NCBI RefSeq assembly: GCF_900111815.1
Contig: NZ_LT630004.1
Coordinates: forward strand, 526,611-590,610
Reading direction: 5' to 3'
DNA length: 64,000 bases
From: Bacillus massilinigeriensis
GTDB lineage: Bacteria; Bacillota; Bacilli; Bacillales; Cytobacillaceae
Shown here piece by piece: positions 26,541 to 33,890 of this stretch; within the stretch, counting starts at the first letter, position 1; each line of letters begins with the position of its first letter. The notes under the pieces are model-generated. The model saw only the letters and a program-made list of their open reading frames with translations, was not told the origin of the DNA and made no database searches. The position numbers and the translations under genes are program-made.

Positions 26541-28154
26541 TTACATGTATTTTCCGAAGCTTCCGCCTTGGACAGCAACGAGGCAGGATCGGCCAAAACT
26601 ATGCCCTGGATAAGGATTCCACGTTTCTGGATGCTGTACATCAAGGAACATCGTACGCTCATCGGCAGTGAGCCATGGTCCGGTCACTTCGCAGCCTTTT
26701 GGACCGGAAGCGAATTGGAACGGCTCGCCATAGCTCTTGCCATCCGTTGGAATGAGGAAGACTCCACAGTTTTTATAGTCTGCATAGACATTGGTTTCAG
26801 TTGCTTCGTAATCTTCCACCACCCACAGGTTTCCTTTTTTATCAAAGTGAAGGTTGTCAGGGCAGGTGATCCCGCTTTTTTGTCCGCCAGCAATGAACAC
26901 CTCGAAAGTGAAGGAGTCGCTGCCATGGTCGCCGTCCTTAGGGAAGTAGCGGACGATTTGGCCATGGAAATTGCCGTGCTTGCTGTTGTTCGTGAGTGCA
27001 AGGAAGACAGATCCGTCACGCGGGCTGATCTCGACATCTTCCGGGCGGTCCAGCAAAGTACCGCCAACGACGCGTGCCGCTGCACGGGCATTTGTCAGCA
27101 CATCCGCCTGGTCTTTGAACTTAGCTTGAAGGTTCGGGTTTGTGCTGTAATCGATCGGAAGCCATTTCTGCTTTTCCATATTGGCGACATAAAGGGTGCC
27201 GGATTCTAGAATGTCAAAGTTTGCTTCACGGGAAGATGGGTTAAATTTCTTTTTGCTGATGAACTTATAGAAGCACTCGTCGCGCTGGTCGTCGCCCATA
27301 TACACCACGACACGGTTGTCCTTTGTCAGCCCGACAGCCGCATTTTCGTGAGCGAAGCGGCCAAGAGCGGTATGCTTGCGCACAGGTCTTGAAGGGTCGA
27401 AAGGATCGATCTCCACAACCCAGCCGTAATGAGTGTCATCGAAATTCGGCCAGCCGTAAGAACTGCCATAAGCGGTGTTCTCCTCGCAGGACAATGCTGT
27501 ATTCCAGAATGTCCTTCCGCCAGAGCAGTTACCGAGGGAACCGTATACCTTTGTTGCACCATTCACAGCGCTGTTTCCGCGAGCAGGTCCTGTCAGCTCG
27601 ATAGGGGTTGTCCCATCAACTCGGCGATTATATTTATCATCTTTAATCAGTTTCCAGCCGTCTTTTTCCTTCTTAACATGAATGACCGACCCGCCAACTG
27701 ATTCTTTTTCCATCTTGAGCAGTTCAGGATAGCTTGCAAGATTTTCCTTTTTGAAATTAGCTTCATTGATTCCGAGTATTTTCATATAGTTCGAAGGCTC
27801 CGGGAATTCATGGTTTACCCAAATTAGTCCTTCCTCCGAGCTATTCCCGCCTTTTAGGCCGTCAATCGGGAAGTAAAGCGTAAGGTCGGCTGAATCGCCG
27901 AATTTTTCACCTTTTGAGTTGATTTCATCACCATAAGAGGCAATGATGTTGTAATGATAGCCGTTCGGCAAAACTAGATCATTTTCCCATGAACGCTGAA
28001 TTGGCTTGAACGGTGCGTTCATTGGCTTGCCTCTCCCATGCCCATTTCCATTTCCTTTCATTGCGTTACCGGTCAGTGCTCCAAACCCTGTCGAAGCCGC
28101 GACCAGCGCTGCAGTCGTGCTCCCTGCATAAGTTAAAAACAAACGACGATCCAT
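26541..28154 (-). CDS. phoX: PhoX-family alkaline phosphatase, Tat-exported
   Basis: A 537-residue secreted phosphoesterase of the PhoX/DUF839 family, usually calcium- and iron-dependent, that releases phosphate from organic esters. The N-terminus has a twin-arginine signal (DRRLFLTYAGS followed by an Ala/Thr-rich hydrophobic stretch). DUF839 marks include NGYHYNIIASYGDEINS, GLIWVNHEFP, NCSGGRTFWNTALSCEEN, RPVRKHTALGRFAHENA and CPDNLHFDKKGNLWVVEDYE. It heads a minus-strand operon with tatA and tatC, giving enzyme and exporter together, and has Pho-box-like repeats upstream. Confidence 0.92.
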   Translation of the reverse strand: MDRRLFLTYAGSTTAALVAASTGFGALTGNAMKGNGNGHGRGKPMNAPFKPIQRSWENDLVLPNGYHYNIIASYGDEINSKGEKFGDSADLTLYFPIDGLKGGNSSEEGLIWVNHEFPEPSNYMKILGINEANFKKENLASYPELLKMEKESVGGSVIHVKKEKDGWKLIKDDKYNRRVDGTTPIELTGPARGNSAVNGATKVYGSLGNCSGGRTFWNTALSCEENTAYGSSYGWPNFDDTHYGWVVEIDPFDPSRPVRKHTALGRFAHENAAVGLTKDNRVVVYMGDDQRDECFYKFISKKKFNPSSREANFDILESGTLYVANMEKQKWLPIDYSTNPNLQAKFKDQADVLTNARAAARVVGGTLLDRPEDVEISPRDGSVFLALTNNSKHGNFHGQIVRYFPKDGDHGSDSFTFEVFIAGGQKSGITCPDNLHFDKKGNLWVVEDYEATETNVYADYKNCGVFLIPTDGKSYGEPFQFASGPKGCEVTGPWLTADERTMFLDVQHPETWNPYPGHSFGRSCLVAVQGGSFGKYM

Positions 28155-28220
28155 CCCCCAACAACTCCCTTAATGTTATGTATACTTCACCTAAAAGTAT
28201 AGGTAAGCTCCCAAGCGAAG

Positions 28221-28250
28221 TGAATAAAGCTAATGTTAAGAATTGTTAAG
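28221..28250 (-). promoter_or_regulatory. Pho-box-like repeats upstream of phoX
   Basis: On the minus strand TTAACA occurs at 28249-28244 and 28239-28234 (10-bp period), followed by a weaker TTTATT. PhoP of Bacillus binds direct repeats of TT(A/T/C)A(C/T)A with about 11-bp period. The position about 80-95 bp before the phoX start suits phosphate-starvation control of phoX-tatA-tatC. Confidence 0.6.
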
Positions 28251-28447
28251 ACTGCGTGGATGATGTTTAAGGTGGTGTGAAGGAGGGGATAAGGAGTAGG
28301 CTGGTTGACAAAACCAATCGGAAAAAGAGGGTAGGGACACGTATAGTTGATTTGCACGAATATACCCCGCCATCCCTCTATAAGACTAACTACAAATTAC
28401 TCTTATAATTAAACCTCTTACGAAAAAGTGGCGCTATGACAGCGTTT

Positions 28448-28572
28448 GGTTGATTCTTGAGCAAAGTTGGTTGATTTCTCATCAAGTGTGGTTGATTTTC
28501 TGACAGAGTGGTTGATAACTATCTTAGTTTGGTTGATTCTCCCCGAAACATGGTTGATTCCGCTCCCCAGCA
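28448..28572 (-). repeat. 21-bp-period array, family 2, six units
   Basis: GGTTGAT occurs at 28448, 28469, 28490, 28510, 28531 and 28552: periods 21, 21, 20, 21, 21. Cores extend to GGTTGATTYTC in most units, with variable bases between. On the minus strand each reads AATCAACC, the same core as the array at 45345. The 20-bp step breaks any continuous reading frame. The surrounding gap 28251-28612 contains nothing else I can support. Confidence 0.85.
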
Positions 28573-28612
28573 GCAGAAATCCACTTGAAATTAGAGGTGG
28601 AACCCTAAAAAA

Positions 28613-28655
28613 GTCGCTTGCACTTCCGCTGAGTGAGCGAATGCAAGCGATTTGT
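28613..28655 (+). terminator. Hairpin after the family 2 array
   Basis: TCGCTTGCA and TGCAAGCGA form a 9-bp stem with a long loop, followed by TTTGTT. It may be a terminator, but no plus-strand gene precedes it, so its purpose is unclear. Confidence 0.45.
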
Positions 28656-28690
28656 TCGTTGGGGTCATCAGAAGACGCGGAGTGGGAGAG

Positions 28691-28873
28691 ATGACGCAGG
28701 GAGGAGTAAAAAGCTTTGACTCATTGGTGGAATCCCTTGTGCTCATGGGTGTGGAACCAAGCATCGTCGGAATCAAGCCGAATCACGCTTTCTGCTTAAA
28801 CAAGTCGCCCATTAGGCTGAATATTAGCTATAAGAGCAGCTTGGAAAAAGTATTAAAACATATAAAGAGATAA
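28691..28873 (+). CDS. Possible small hypothetical protein
   Basis: A 60-codon frame starting MTQGGVKSFDSLVESLVLMG with GGAG just before the ATG; it has a short hydrophobic patch and a basic C-terminus and stops 2 nt before a good terminator. No family recognised. In-frame upstream TTG (28652) exists but has no ribosome binding site. Position before a terminator favours a gene, but this could be chance. Confidence 0.35.
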   Translation: MTQGGVKSFDSLVESLVLMGVEPSIVGIKPNHAFCLNKSPIRLNISYKSSLEKVLKHIKR

Positions 28874-28875
28874 AT

Positions 28876-28908
28876 AACCAGTCCATGTGGGCTGGTTTGT
28901 TTTTTTTG
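28876..28908 (+). terminator. Rho-independent terminator
   Basis: AACCAG..CC and GG..CTGGTT pair around a short loop, followed by a run of eight T residues. Confidence 0.8.
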
Positions 28909-28989
28909 CAAAATATTCCGGTTATCCGTATTTGCTGCATGTTGTATGAGAATAATGTAAGGGACAGCTAAACAAAAGGAGGAGAGAGC

Positions 28990-29277
28990 TTGGAATACCC
29001 TGTCATCCATACGAACATATGGGATGCGGTGATTGCCGTTCCTGTTGTTTTAATCATGACTCAAATTCTGAAGAAAGTCTTTCGAATTCCGTCACTTTAC
29101 GTCCCTACTATTGCCGTTATTTTAGGTCTCACTTTTTCTGTTATTATCAGCCACCGGCAGTATTTCCTCGGGGGGGTGTTTATGGGATATTTCTATGGTT
29201 ACGCAGCCATCGGCACCTATTCCGCTCTCAAGACAAGTGTTCTTCACTTTCGGCGGGACAGTAAACATTACAGTTGA
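28990..29277 (+). CDS. Small membrane protein of unknown function (holin-like)
   Basis: A 95-residue protein with hydrophobic segments at about 13-27, 37-52 and 60-78, a basic C-terminus and no cleavable signal. It resembles small holin-type membrane proteins in layout only. It starts at TTG 28990 with a strong AGGAGGAG site. It stands alone between a terminator and the B12 riboswitch; no lytic enzyme or phage gene is near, so a holin function is not supported by context. Confidence 0.65.
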   Translation: MEYPVIHTNIWDAVIAVPVVLIMTQILKKVFRIPSLYVPTIAVILGLTFSVIISHRQYFLGGVFMGYFYGYAAIGTYSALKTSVLHFRRDSKHYS

Positions 29278-29367
29278 GTATAACTTCTTTGATGTTACAT
29301 TTTTGAAAAATATATACAAAGTTTGTCGGCTATTAGTATAATAGGGATAAGTCATAAAAAAACACAT

Positions 29368-29636
29368 GCAACAGGTGCTATTGCTTAACGGCAATTGCTT
29401 AAAAGGGAAGTTGGTACAAGCCAACGCGGTCCCGCCACTGTAAATGGTAGAAACCTGCAACTTTGTCACTGTCCGCACGCGGATGGGAAGACGCAGGTAG
29501 CAATGACCATGAGCCAGGAGACCTGCCTGTCGCGATCACCAAAAGGCCTACGCGGATAGGAGGGTGTTAAGAGTGCACAAGCATGCGGTTTTCTTAACAT
29601 AATACGAACCTCCTCCTACATAGGGGGACTTTTTTT
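29368..29636 (+). promoter_or_regulatory. Cobalamin (AdoCbl) riboswitch with terminator
   Basis: Core elements are present in order: AGGTGCTATTGCTT, AAAAGGGAAG, GCGGTCCCGCCACTGTAA, GTCACTG, GGGAAG and the B12 box GAGCCAGGAGACCTGCC (29511-29527). Downstream, CCTCCT and AGGGGG (29613-29626) followed by seven T residues make a terminator. AGGAGGG (about 29558-29564) can pair with CCTCCTCC instead, giving an alternative structure. Binding of cobalamin should stop transcription of the uptake cassette that begins at 29681. Confidence 0.95.
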
Positions 29637-29680
29637 ATGCTGTAAAAAAATAAGAGAATAGTAGAAATGGAGAGGAAGAC

Positions 29681-31630
29681 ATGCGTACAAACAGAATGTT
29701 AAATGCTTTTACAGCGCTGCTTTTGATGCTGGCGCTCATGCTTGGCGGATTTTCTCCGCAAACTCTCGCAGCAGGGACGACAAAGACAGCGAAAGTCGTT
29801 GTGGACGGAGGAGACACTGCTTCCAAAACCGAAAAATCAGTGGAGCTAGAGGAAAATGCTACAGCATTTGATGCGCTAGTCAGAGCAGTTGGTGAAAGCA
29901 ATGTGAAGTATACAGAAGGCACTTATGGAAAGTTCGTTGAAGGCATTAATGGCATTCAACCTGAAAGTCCTGATTATTGGGCATTCTTCATCAATGGCGT
30001 CGGTGCACCTATAGGAGCGGACAGCTATAAGTATCAACCTAACGATACGATTACGTTCAGTCACTCTAAAAACATTACGGGCAGTACAAGCCTTTCCGTT
30101 ATTGGAAAAAATAACGAAACGCTTGTCAGCGATCAGTATCCAACAAGCTTTATCGGCGAACCGACAGCGCTCCAACTGTTGCAGACGACTGCAGGAGCAG
30201 AAAATGTGGGACTGAAGGATACAGATTTTGGAAAAATGATTGTCAGCATTAAAGGCGTTACAGCTGAAGAAAACGGCTATTGGGCGTTTTATATTAATGG
30301 GGAGTACGCGAACGAAGGAGCCGGAACCTATAAGCTGCAACCAGGCGATAAAATCAGCTTTAAATACGAAACTTTTGAACCAATAACAGATCCACCGGCA
30401 ATTCCTGATCCAAAACCGGAACCGCAGCCAGAGCCTAAACCTGTATCAGACTCAGAGGTTCCTAGCAAGCTTTCACCTGAGAACCTTTCAAAATCACTTG
30501 AGGCCACTACCAACTACTATGCAAACAAAACGCTTGGCCCATGGGATGTATTATCATTCACCAGGCTTGGAAAAGAAGTTCCGTCAACCTTCCTTGAAGG
30601 CATAACGAACGAGTTGAAAGAACGCGGCAAACCTTACGGTAAAATTACCGATAATGAAAAATACACGATTGCGGTTGGGGCTGCAGGGGGAAATCCGGAA
30701 AACATCGCTGGAATCAATCTTGTGGAAGCAATTTATAATGGCGATGTAAAAAGGCAAGGCTTAAATGGCGTGGCATTCGCTCTTCTTGCGCTTGACAGCA
30801 AATCTTACAATATTCCAAAAGATGCGCTTTGGACACGAGAAGAACTGGTGGATGAACTGCTTAAGGGCCAGCAAGCAGATGGAGGCTGGTCGTTCGCGGG
30901 AGGTCCATCAGAGCCGGACATGACAGCAATGGCTCTCTCAGCGCTTGCTCCCTATCAAAAAGCGGAAAATGTAAAATCTGCAGTGAACAAAGGCGTAGCG
31001 TTTCTTTCCAAGTTAGCTAAGGAAGGAAAAATGGACAATAGCTCTTCTGTAAGCCAGGTGGTAGTTGGCTTATCGGCATTGGGAGTAGATGCCAACGGTG
31101 CTGATTTTACGAAAGCGGATGGGACGAGTCTAATCGAATACCTTTTGAGTTTCCAGGACAGTCAGGGCGGTTTTATTTGGAAAAAGGGAGATGAAAGCAA
31201 TCCATTCACAACCTCCTTTGGCCTTCAGGCACTGACAGCATACAAACTATTTTCAGAAGGAAAAGGATCACTTTACGATTTAAATGAGGCAAAGCCAGAA
31301 CCAGTGCCAACACCAAATCCGGAGCCAACACCAAATCCGGAGCCAACACCAAATCCGGATCCAACACCAAATCCGGATCCAACACCAAATCCGGATCCAA
31401 CACCAAATCCGGATCCAATATCAAATCCGGAACCAGATGTGCAGCCAGTTCCTGATAACAATCATGCGCCAGTGCCTGCACCTTCAAACGTTGATAACAA
31501 TAACAACCCAAGTGCAGGAAATGAATTGCCAAACACTGCAACAAATATGTACAATATGCTGTTCGGCGGCCTTATGCTATTGCTTGCCGGTTCTGGACTA
31601 TTTGCAGTTCAAATGAGAAAGAAGGCATAG
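29681..31630 (+). CDS. Wall-anchored intrinsic-factor-like protein (two DUF4430 domains plus alpha-barrel)
   Basis: A 649-residue surface protein probably binding cobalamin. In order: signal peptide (1-31, ending TLAAG); two DUF4430/transcobalamin-type beta-grasp domains (about 35-120 and 128-225), each with a WAF.ING motif (DYWAFFINGVG; GYWAFYINGEY); a Pro-rich linker; an alpha/alpha-barrel region (about 255-520) with prenyltransferase-like repeats (QQADGGWSFAGG, QDSQGGFIW); a PTPNPEP/PTPNPDP repeat stalk (about 528-570); and a sortase motif LPNTA (616-620) with membrane helix and RKKA tail. Human intrinsic factor uses the same two folds in the opposite order. ATG 29681 has GGAGAGGAAG upstream. 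First gene after the B12 riboswitch. Cobalamin binding is inferred. Confidence 0.85.
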   Translation: MRTNRMLNAFTALLLMLALMLGGFSPQTLAAGTTKTAKVVVDGGDTASKTEKSVELEENATAFDALVRAVGESNVKYTEGTYGKFVEGINGIQPESPDYWAFFINGVGAPIGADSYKYQPNDTITFSHSKNITGSTSLSVIGKNNETLVSDQYPTSFIGEPTALQLLQTTAGAENVGLKDTDFGKMIVSIKGVTAEENGYWAFYINGEYANEGAGTYKLQPGDKISFKYETFEPITDPPAIPDPKPEPQPEPKPVSDSEVPSKLSPENLSKSLEATTNYYANKTLGPWDVLSFTRLGKEVPSTFLEGITNELKERGKPYGKITDNEKYTIAVGAAGGNPENIAGINLVEAIYNGDVKRQGLNGVAFALLALDSKSYNIPKDALWTREELVDELLKGQQADGGWSFAGGPSEPDMTAMALSALAPYQKAENVKSAVNKGVAFLSKLAKEGKMDNSSSVSQVVVGLSALGVDANGADFTKADGTSLIEYLLSFQDSQGGFIWKKGDESNPFTTSFGLQALTAYKLFSEGKGSLYDLNEAKPEPVPTPNPEPTPNPEPTPNPDPTPNPDPTPNPDPTPNPDPISNPEPDVQPVPDNNHAPVPAPSNVDNNNNPSAGNELPNTATNMYNMLFGGLMLLLAGSGLFAVQMRKKA

Positions 31631-31633
31631 AGA

Positions 31634-32188
31634 GTGTGGCTTAAAAGAATATCCCTCTTGTTGATGGCAGGAGGGTTCTTTTTCATCATTCTAGCTGGCG
31701 GACAAATGTATCAGACGAATTCTTCACAAGCGGATGCATTAAAGGAAGCGAAAAAACTGGTAGATTCCGATCATTCTAGCAAAAGAGAAGGGAAGGAGAC
31801 CGTTCTTGGCGTGCTTCGCCTGCCTTCTATTGATGCAGAGCTGCCTGTCGTCGAGGGCACATCAGAAGAAGATTTGAAAAAAGGCGTTGGCCATTATAAT
31901 GGTTCTTCCATGCCTGGTGAAAAAGGGCAAATGGTTCTTTCAGGCCACCGTGATACGGTTTTTAAAAAGCTCGGGGGTCTTGAACCCGGTGACGAAGTGA
32001 TGATGGAAACACCGGATGGAACGTACACTTACGTGATTGACCGAACGTATATTGTGGAAGCAGATGACAGGACAGTCATTAAAGATGATGCAGCAGAGGA
32101 AACCATGACACTCACAACCTGTTATCCGTTCAGCTTTATCGGAGATGCACCGCAGCGTTTCATTGTGGATGCAAAAAGAAAACAATAG
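31634..32188 (+). CDS. Class D sortase
   Basis: A 184-residue membrane-anchored transpeptidase that would attach the preceding LPNTA protein to the cell wall. An N-terminal membrane segment (about 4-22) is followed by the sortase beta-barrel with the catalytic His in LSGHRDT, Cys in TLTTCYPF and Arg in PQRFIV. It starts at GTG 31634, 3 nt after the substrate gene's stop, without a strong ribosome binding site, so translation is probably coupled. It appears dedicated to this cassette; another sortase elsewhere cannot be excluded. Confidence 0.9.
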   Translation: MWLKRISLLLMAGGFFFIILAGGQMYQTNSSQADALKEAKKLVDSDHSSKREGKETVLGVLRLPSIDAELPVVEGTSEEDLKKGVGHYNGSSMPGEKGQMVLSGHRDTVFKKLGGLEPGDEVMMETPDGTYTYVIDRTYIVEADDRTVIKDDAAEETMTLTTCYPFSFIGDAPQRFIVDAKRKQ

Positions 32189-32200
32189 GAGGGGAAAGGC

Positions 32201-32992
32201 TTGGCGCGGTTAGGCAAAGCACTCTTACTCGCAATGTCGCTTGTTCTTATGTTCAGCATGATAGGCTGTAATTTCGGAAGCGAAGAGACGAAGAGCAGCA
32301 CCGTACAGGAAGAAAAGACAGCCAAAAAAGAAACAAAGCAAGAGAAAGCAACGGAAAAAAAGGATCAGGGAAAAGAAAAGTCAAAAGAGAATGCGACGAA
32401 GGAAGATAAAGAGAAAAAGGCAGAAGATAAGAAGGGAGAAAAAGAGGCGGAAGGCGAAGCTTCTGCCGATAAGAAAGTCGAAACAAAAAAAGGGAAGCAG
32501 GCGGAAACTGCTTTTAGTAACCAACCGAAGCAGCAAGCTTCGGCACCCTCCCGAAGCAGCGGGAAAACAGCTGACAGCAGCGTGAAGAAAGAGGAGCCGA
32601 AAGCACCGGCTGCAGCACCGAGCAAGCCTGCACCAGCTCCGGCACCTGCACCAGCTCCGGAAAAGCCGGCACCGGCACCGGTGCAGAAACAGGAAGTCAC
32701 GGTGTCCGTCATTGGGCCAAAGGGCAAATTGTTGATGGCGCCAAAATCGGTTGAAATCGGAAATAGCGACACAGTGCTTGATACGCTTATAAAAGGCGCA
32801 GGGAGCGGCAATATCGATTATTCTGGAAGCGGTGCTACTGCCTATGTCGAAGGAATCTTCAATATTTATGAATTTGATTACGGTCCAAAGAGCGGCTGGA
32901 CTGTTTACCAAAATGGTGCCCTGATACCAAAAAGTGCCGGTGTGATAACTGTTAAAGACGGGGACCGGATCGTTTGGAAGTACACAGAATAG
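32201..32992 (+). CDS. DUF4430 lipoprotein
   Basis: A 263-residue lipoprotein. The N-terminal signal ends in a lipobox-like SMIGC (Cys 23), followed by a Lys/Glu-rich linker of about 85 residues, an Ala/Pro stretch (PAPAPAPAPE) and a C-terminal DUF4430 beta-grasp domain (about 170-263; VSVIGPKGKLLM, SGWTVYQNG, VKDGDRIVWKY). The layout fits an extended membrane-tethered binding protein that could hand ligand from the wall protein to the ECF transporter. Starts at TTG 32201 with AGGAGGGG. Lies between sortase and ecfT in the same operon. Ligand inferred from context. Confidence 0.85.
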   Translation: MARLGKALLLAMSLVLMFSMIGCNFGSEETKSSTVQEEKTAKKETKQEKATEKKDQGKEKSKENATKEDKEKKAEDKKGEKEAEGEASADKKVETKKGKQAETAFSNQPKQQASAPSRSSGKTADSSVKKEEPKAPAAAPSKPAPAPAPAPAPEKPAPAPVQKQEVTVSVIGPKGKLLMAPKSVEIGNSDTVLDTLIKGAGSGNIDYSGSGATAYVEGIFNIYEFDYGPKSGWTVYQNGALIPKSAGVITVKDGDRIVWKYTE

Positions 32993-33014
32993 AATCCGGA
33001 AGAAGGACAACAAG

Positions 33015-33890
33015 ATGAAGAGATTCCATGACTTTCACCCCATTGTTACATTCAGCTATTATATTGGGGCGTTGACGCTGTTCATTATGCTGCTGCACCC
33101 TGTATTCCTGGCGGCCGGCTTTCTTCTTATCCTGGCCATCCACTACATGGACGATCGCTGCAGAGGCTTGCAGCGATGGTTTTTTTTCATGCTGACAACC
33201 GGATTATTTGTGCTTGTGCTCAATCCTGTCTTCAATGAGAGGGGAATGAATCTTCTTTTCACGGTCGGCAGCCATCGAGTCACATTGGAAGCTGTTGTGT
33301 ATGGAGGAATGAGCGGCATCTCCATTATCGGAATTATGGCGGTTTTTGTTTCGTACAACGTAGTGATGTCGCCGAACAAGCTTTTGTTCCTGTTTGCCAA
33401 GGTGCTTCCCCGGTTTGCGGTCCTGTTGATGCTGACCCTTCGGTTTATTCCGCTGATGCGAAAGCGTCTCACAGAAATTGGCGACGTCCAGGTCAGCAAG
33501 GGACTCTCCGTCCGAGAAGGGACCTTAAAGGAAAGAGGCAAGAATGCAATGGGCCACATCCAAGTACTGCTCACTTATTCGCTTGAAGAGGCGCTTCAGA
33601 CAGCGGACTCCATGAAAGCGAGAGGTTATGGCTATAGCGGCAGGTCCAGCTATCAGCATTTTGTGATCAAAAGAAGTGATATAGCTGCGTTGCTGTACAT
33701 GTTCGTTCTGCTCGCAATCCTTGCATACGGAAGGCTGCATGGCTATGGCTGGCTGGAAATCTATCCGGTCATGGAAGCTTTCACATTTCCGCGCAAGGAA
33801 GCAGTCCTGCTCGCAGCTCATTGCTTGTTCATCGGCTTTCCACTAATTGTTGAAACAGGGGAGTATATCTCATGGCGTATATTGAATTGA
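33015..33890 (+). CDS. ECF transporter T component (EcfT)
   Basis: A 291-residue transmembrane coupling protein of an energy-coupling factor importer. It has about five to six hydrophobic segments and the cytosolic coupling helix with ADSMKARGYGYSGR (about residues 198-212), the EcfT Ala-Arg-Gly signature, with a second charged helix LMRKRLTEIGDVQVSKG before it. ATG 33015 is preceded by GGAAGAAGGA. It overlaps the ATPase gene by 19 nt. T, A and S genes are adjacent, so this is a group I (dedicated) ECF module. Confidence 0.88.
   Translation: MKRFHDFHPIVTFSYYIGALTLFIMLLHPVFLAAGFLLILAIHYMDDRCRGLQRWFFFMLTTGLFVLVLNPVFNERGMNLLFTVGSHRVTLEAVVYGGMSGISIIGIMAVFVSYNVVMSPNKLLFLFAKVLPRFAVLLMLTLRFIPLMRKRLTEIGDVQVSKGLSVREGTLKERGKNAMGHIQVLLTYSLEEALQTADSMKARGYGYSGRSSYQHFVIKRSDIAALLYMFVLLAILAYGRLHGYGWLEIYPVMEAFTFPRKEAVLLAAHCLFIGFPLIVETGEYISWRILN

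Noticed and set aside
28990..29277. Holin of a prophage
   Set aside because: No endolysin, structural or integrase genes near; only the small hydrophobic layout fits.
31308..31430. 18-bp tandem DNA repeat as a separate element
   Set aside because: It encodes the PTPNPEP/PTPNPDP stalk of the wall-anchored protein in frame, so it is explained as a protein repeat.
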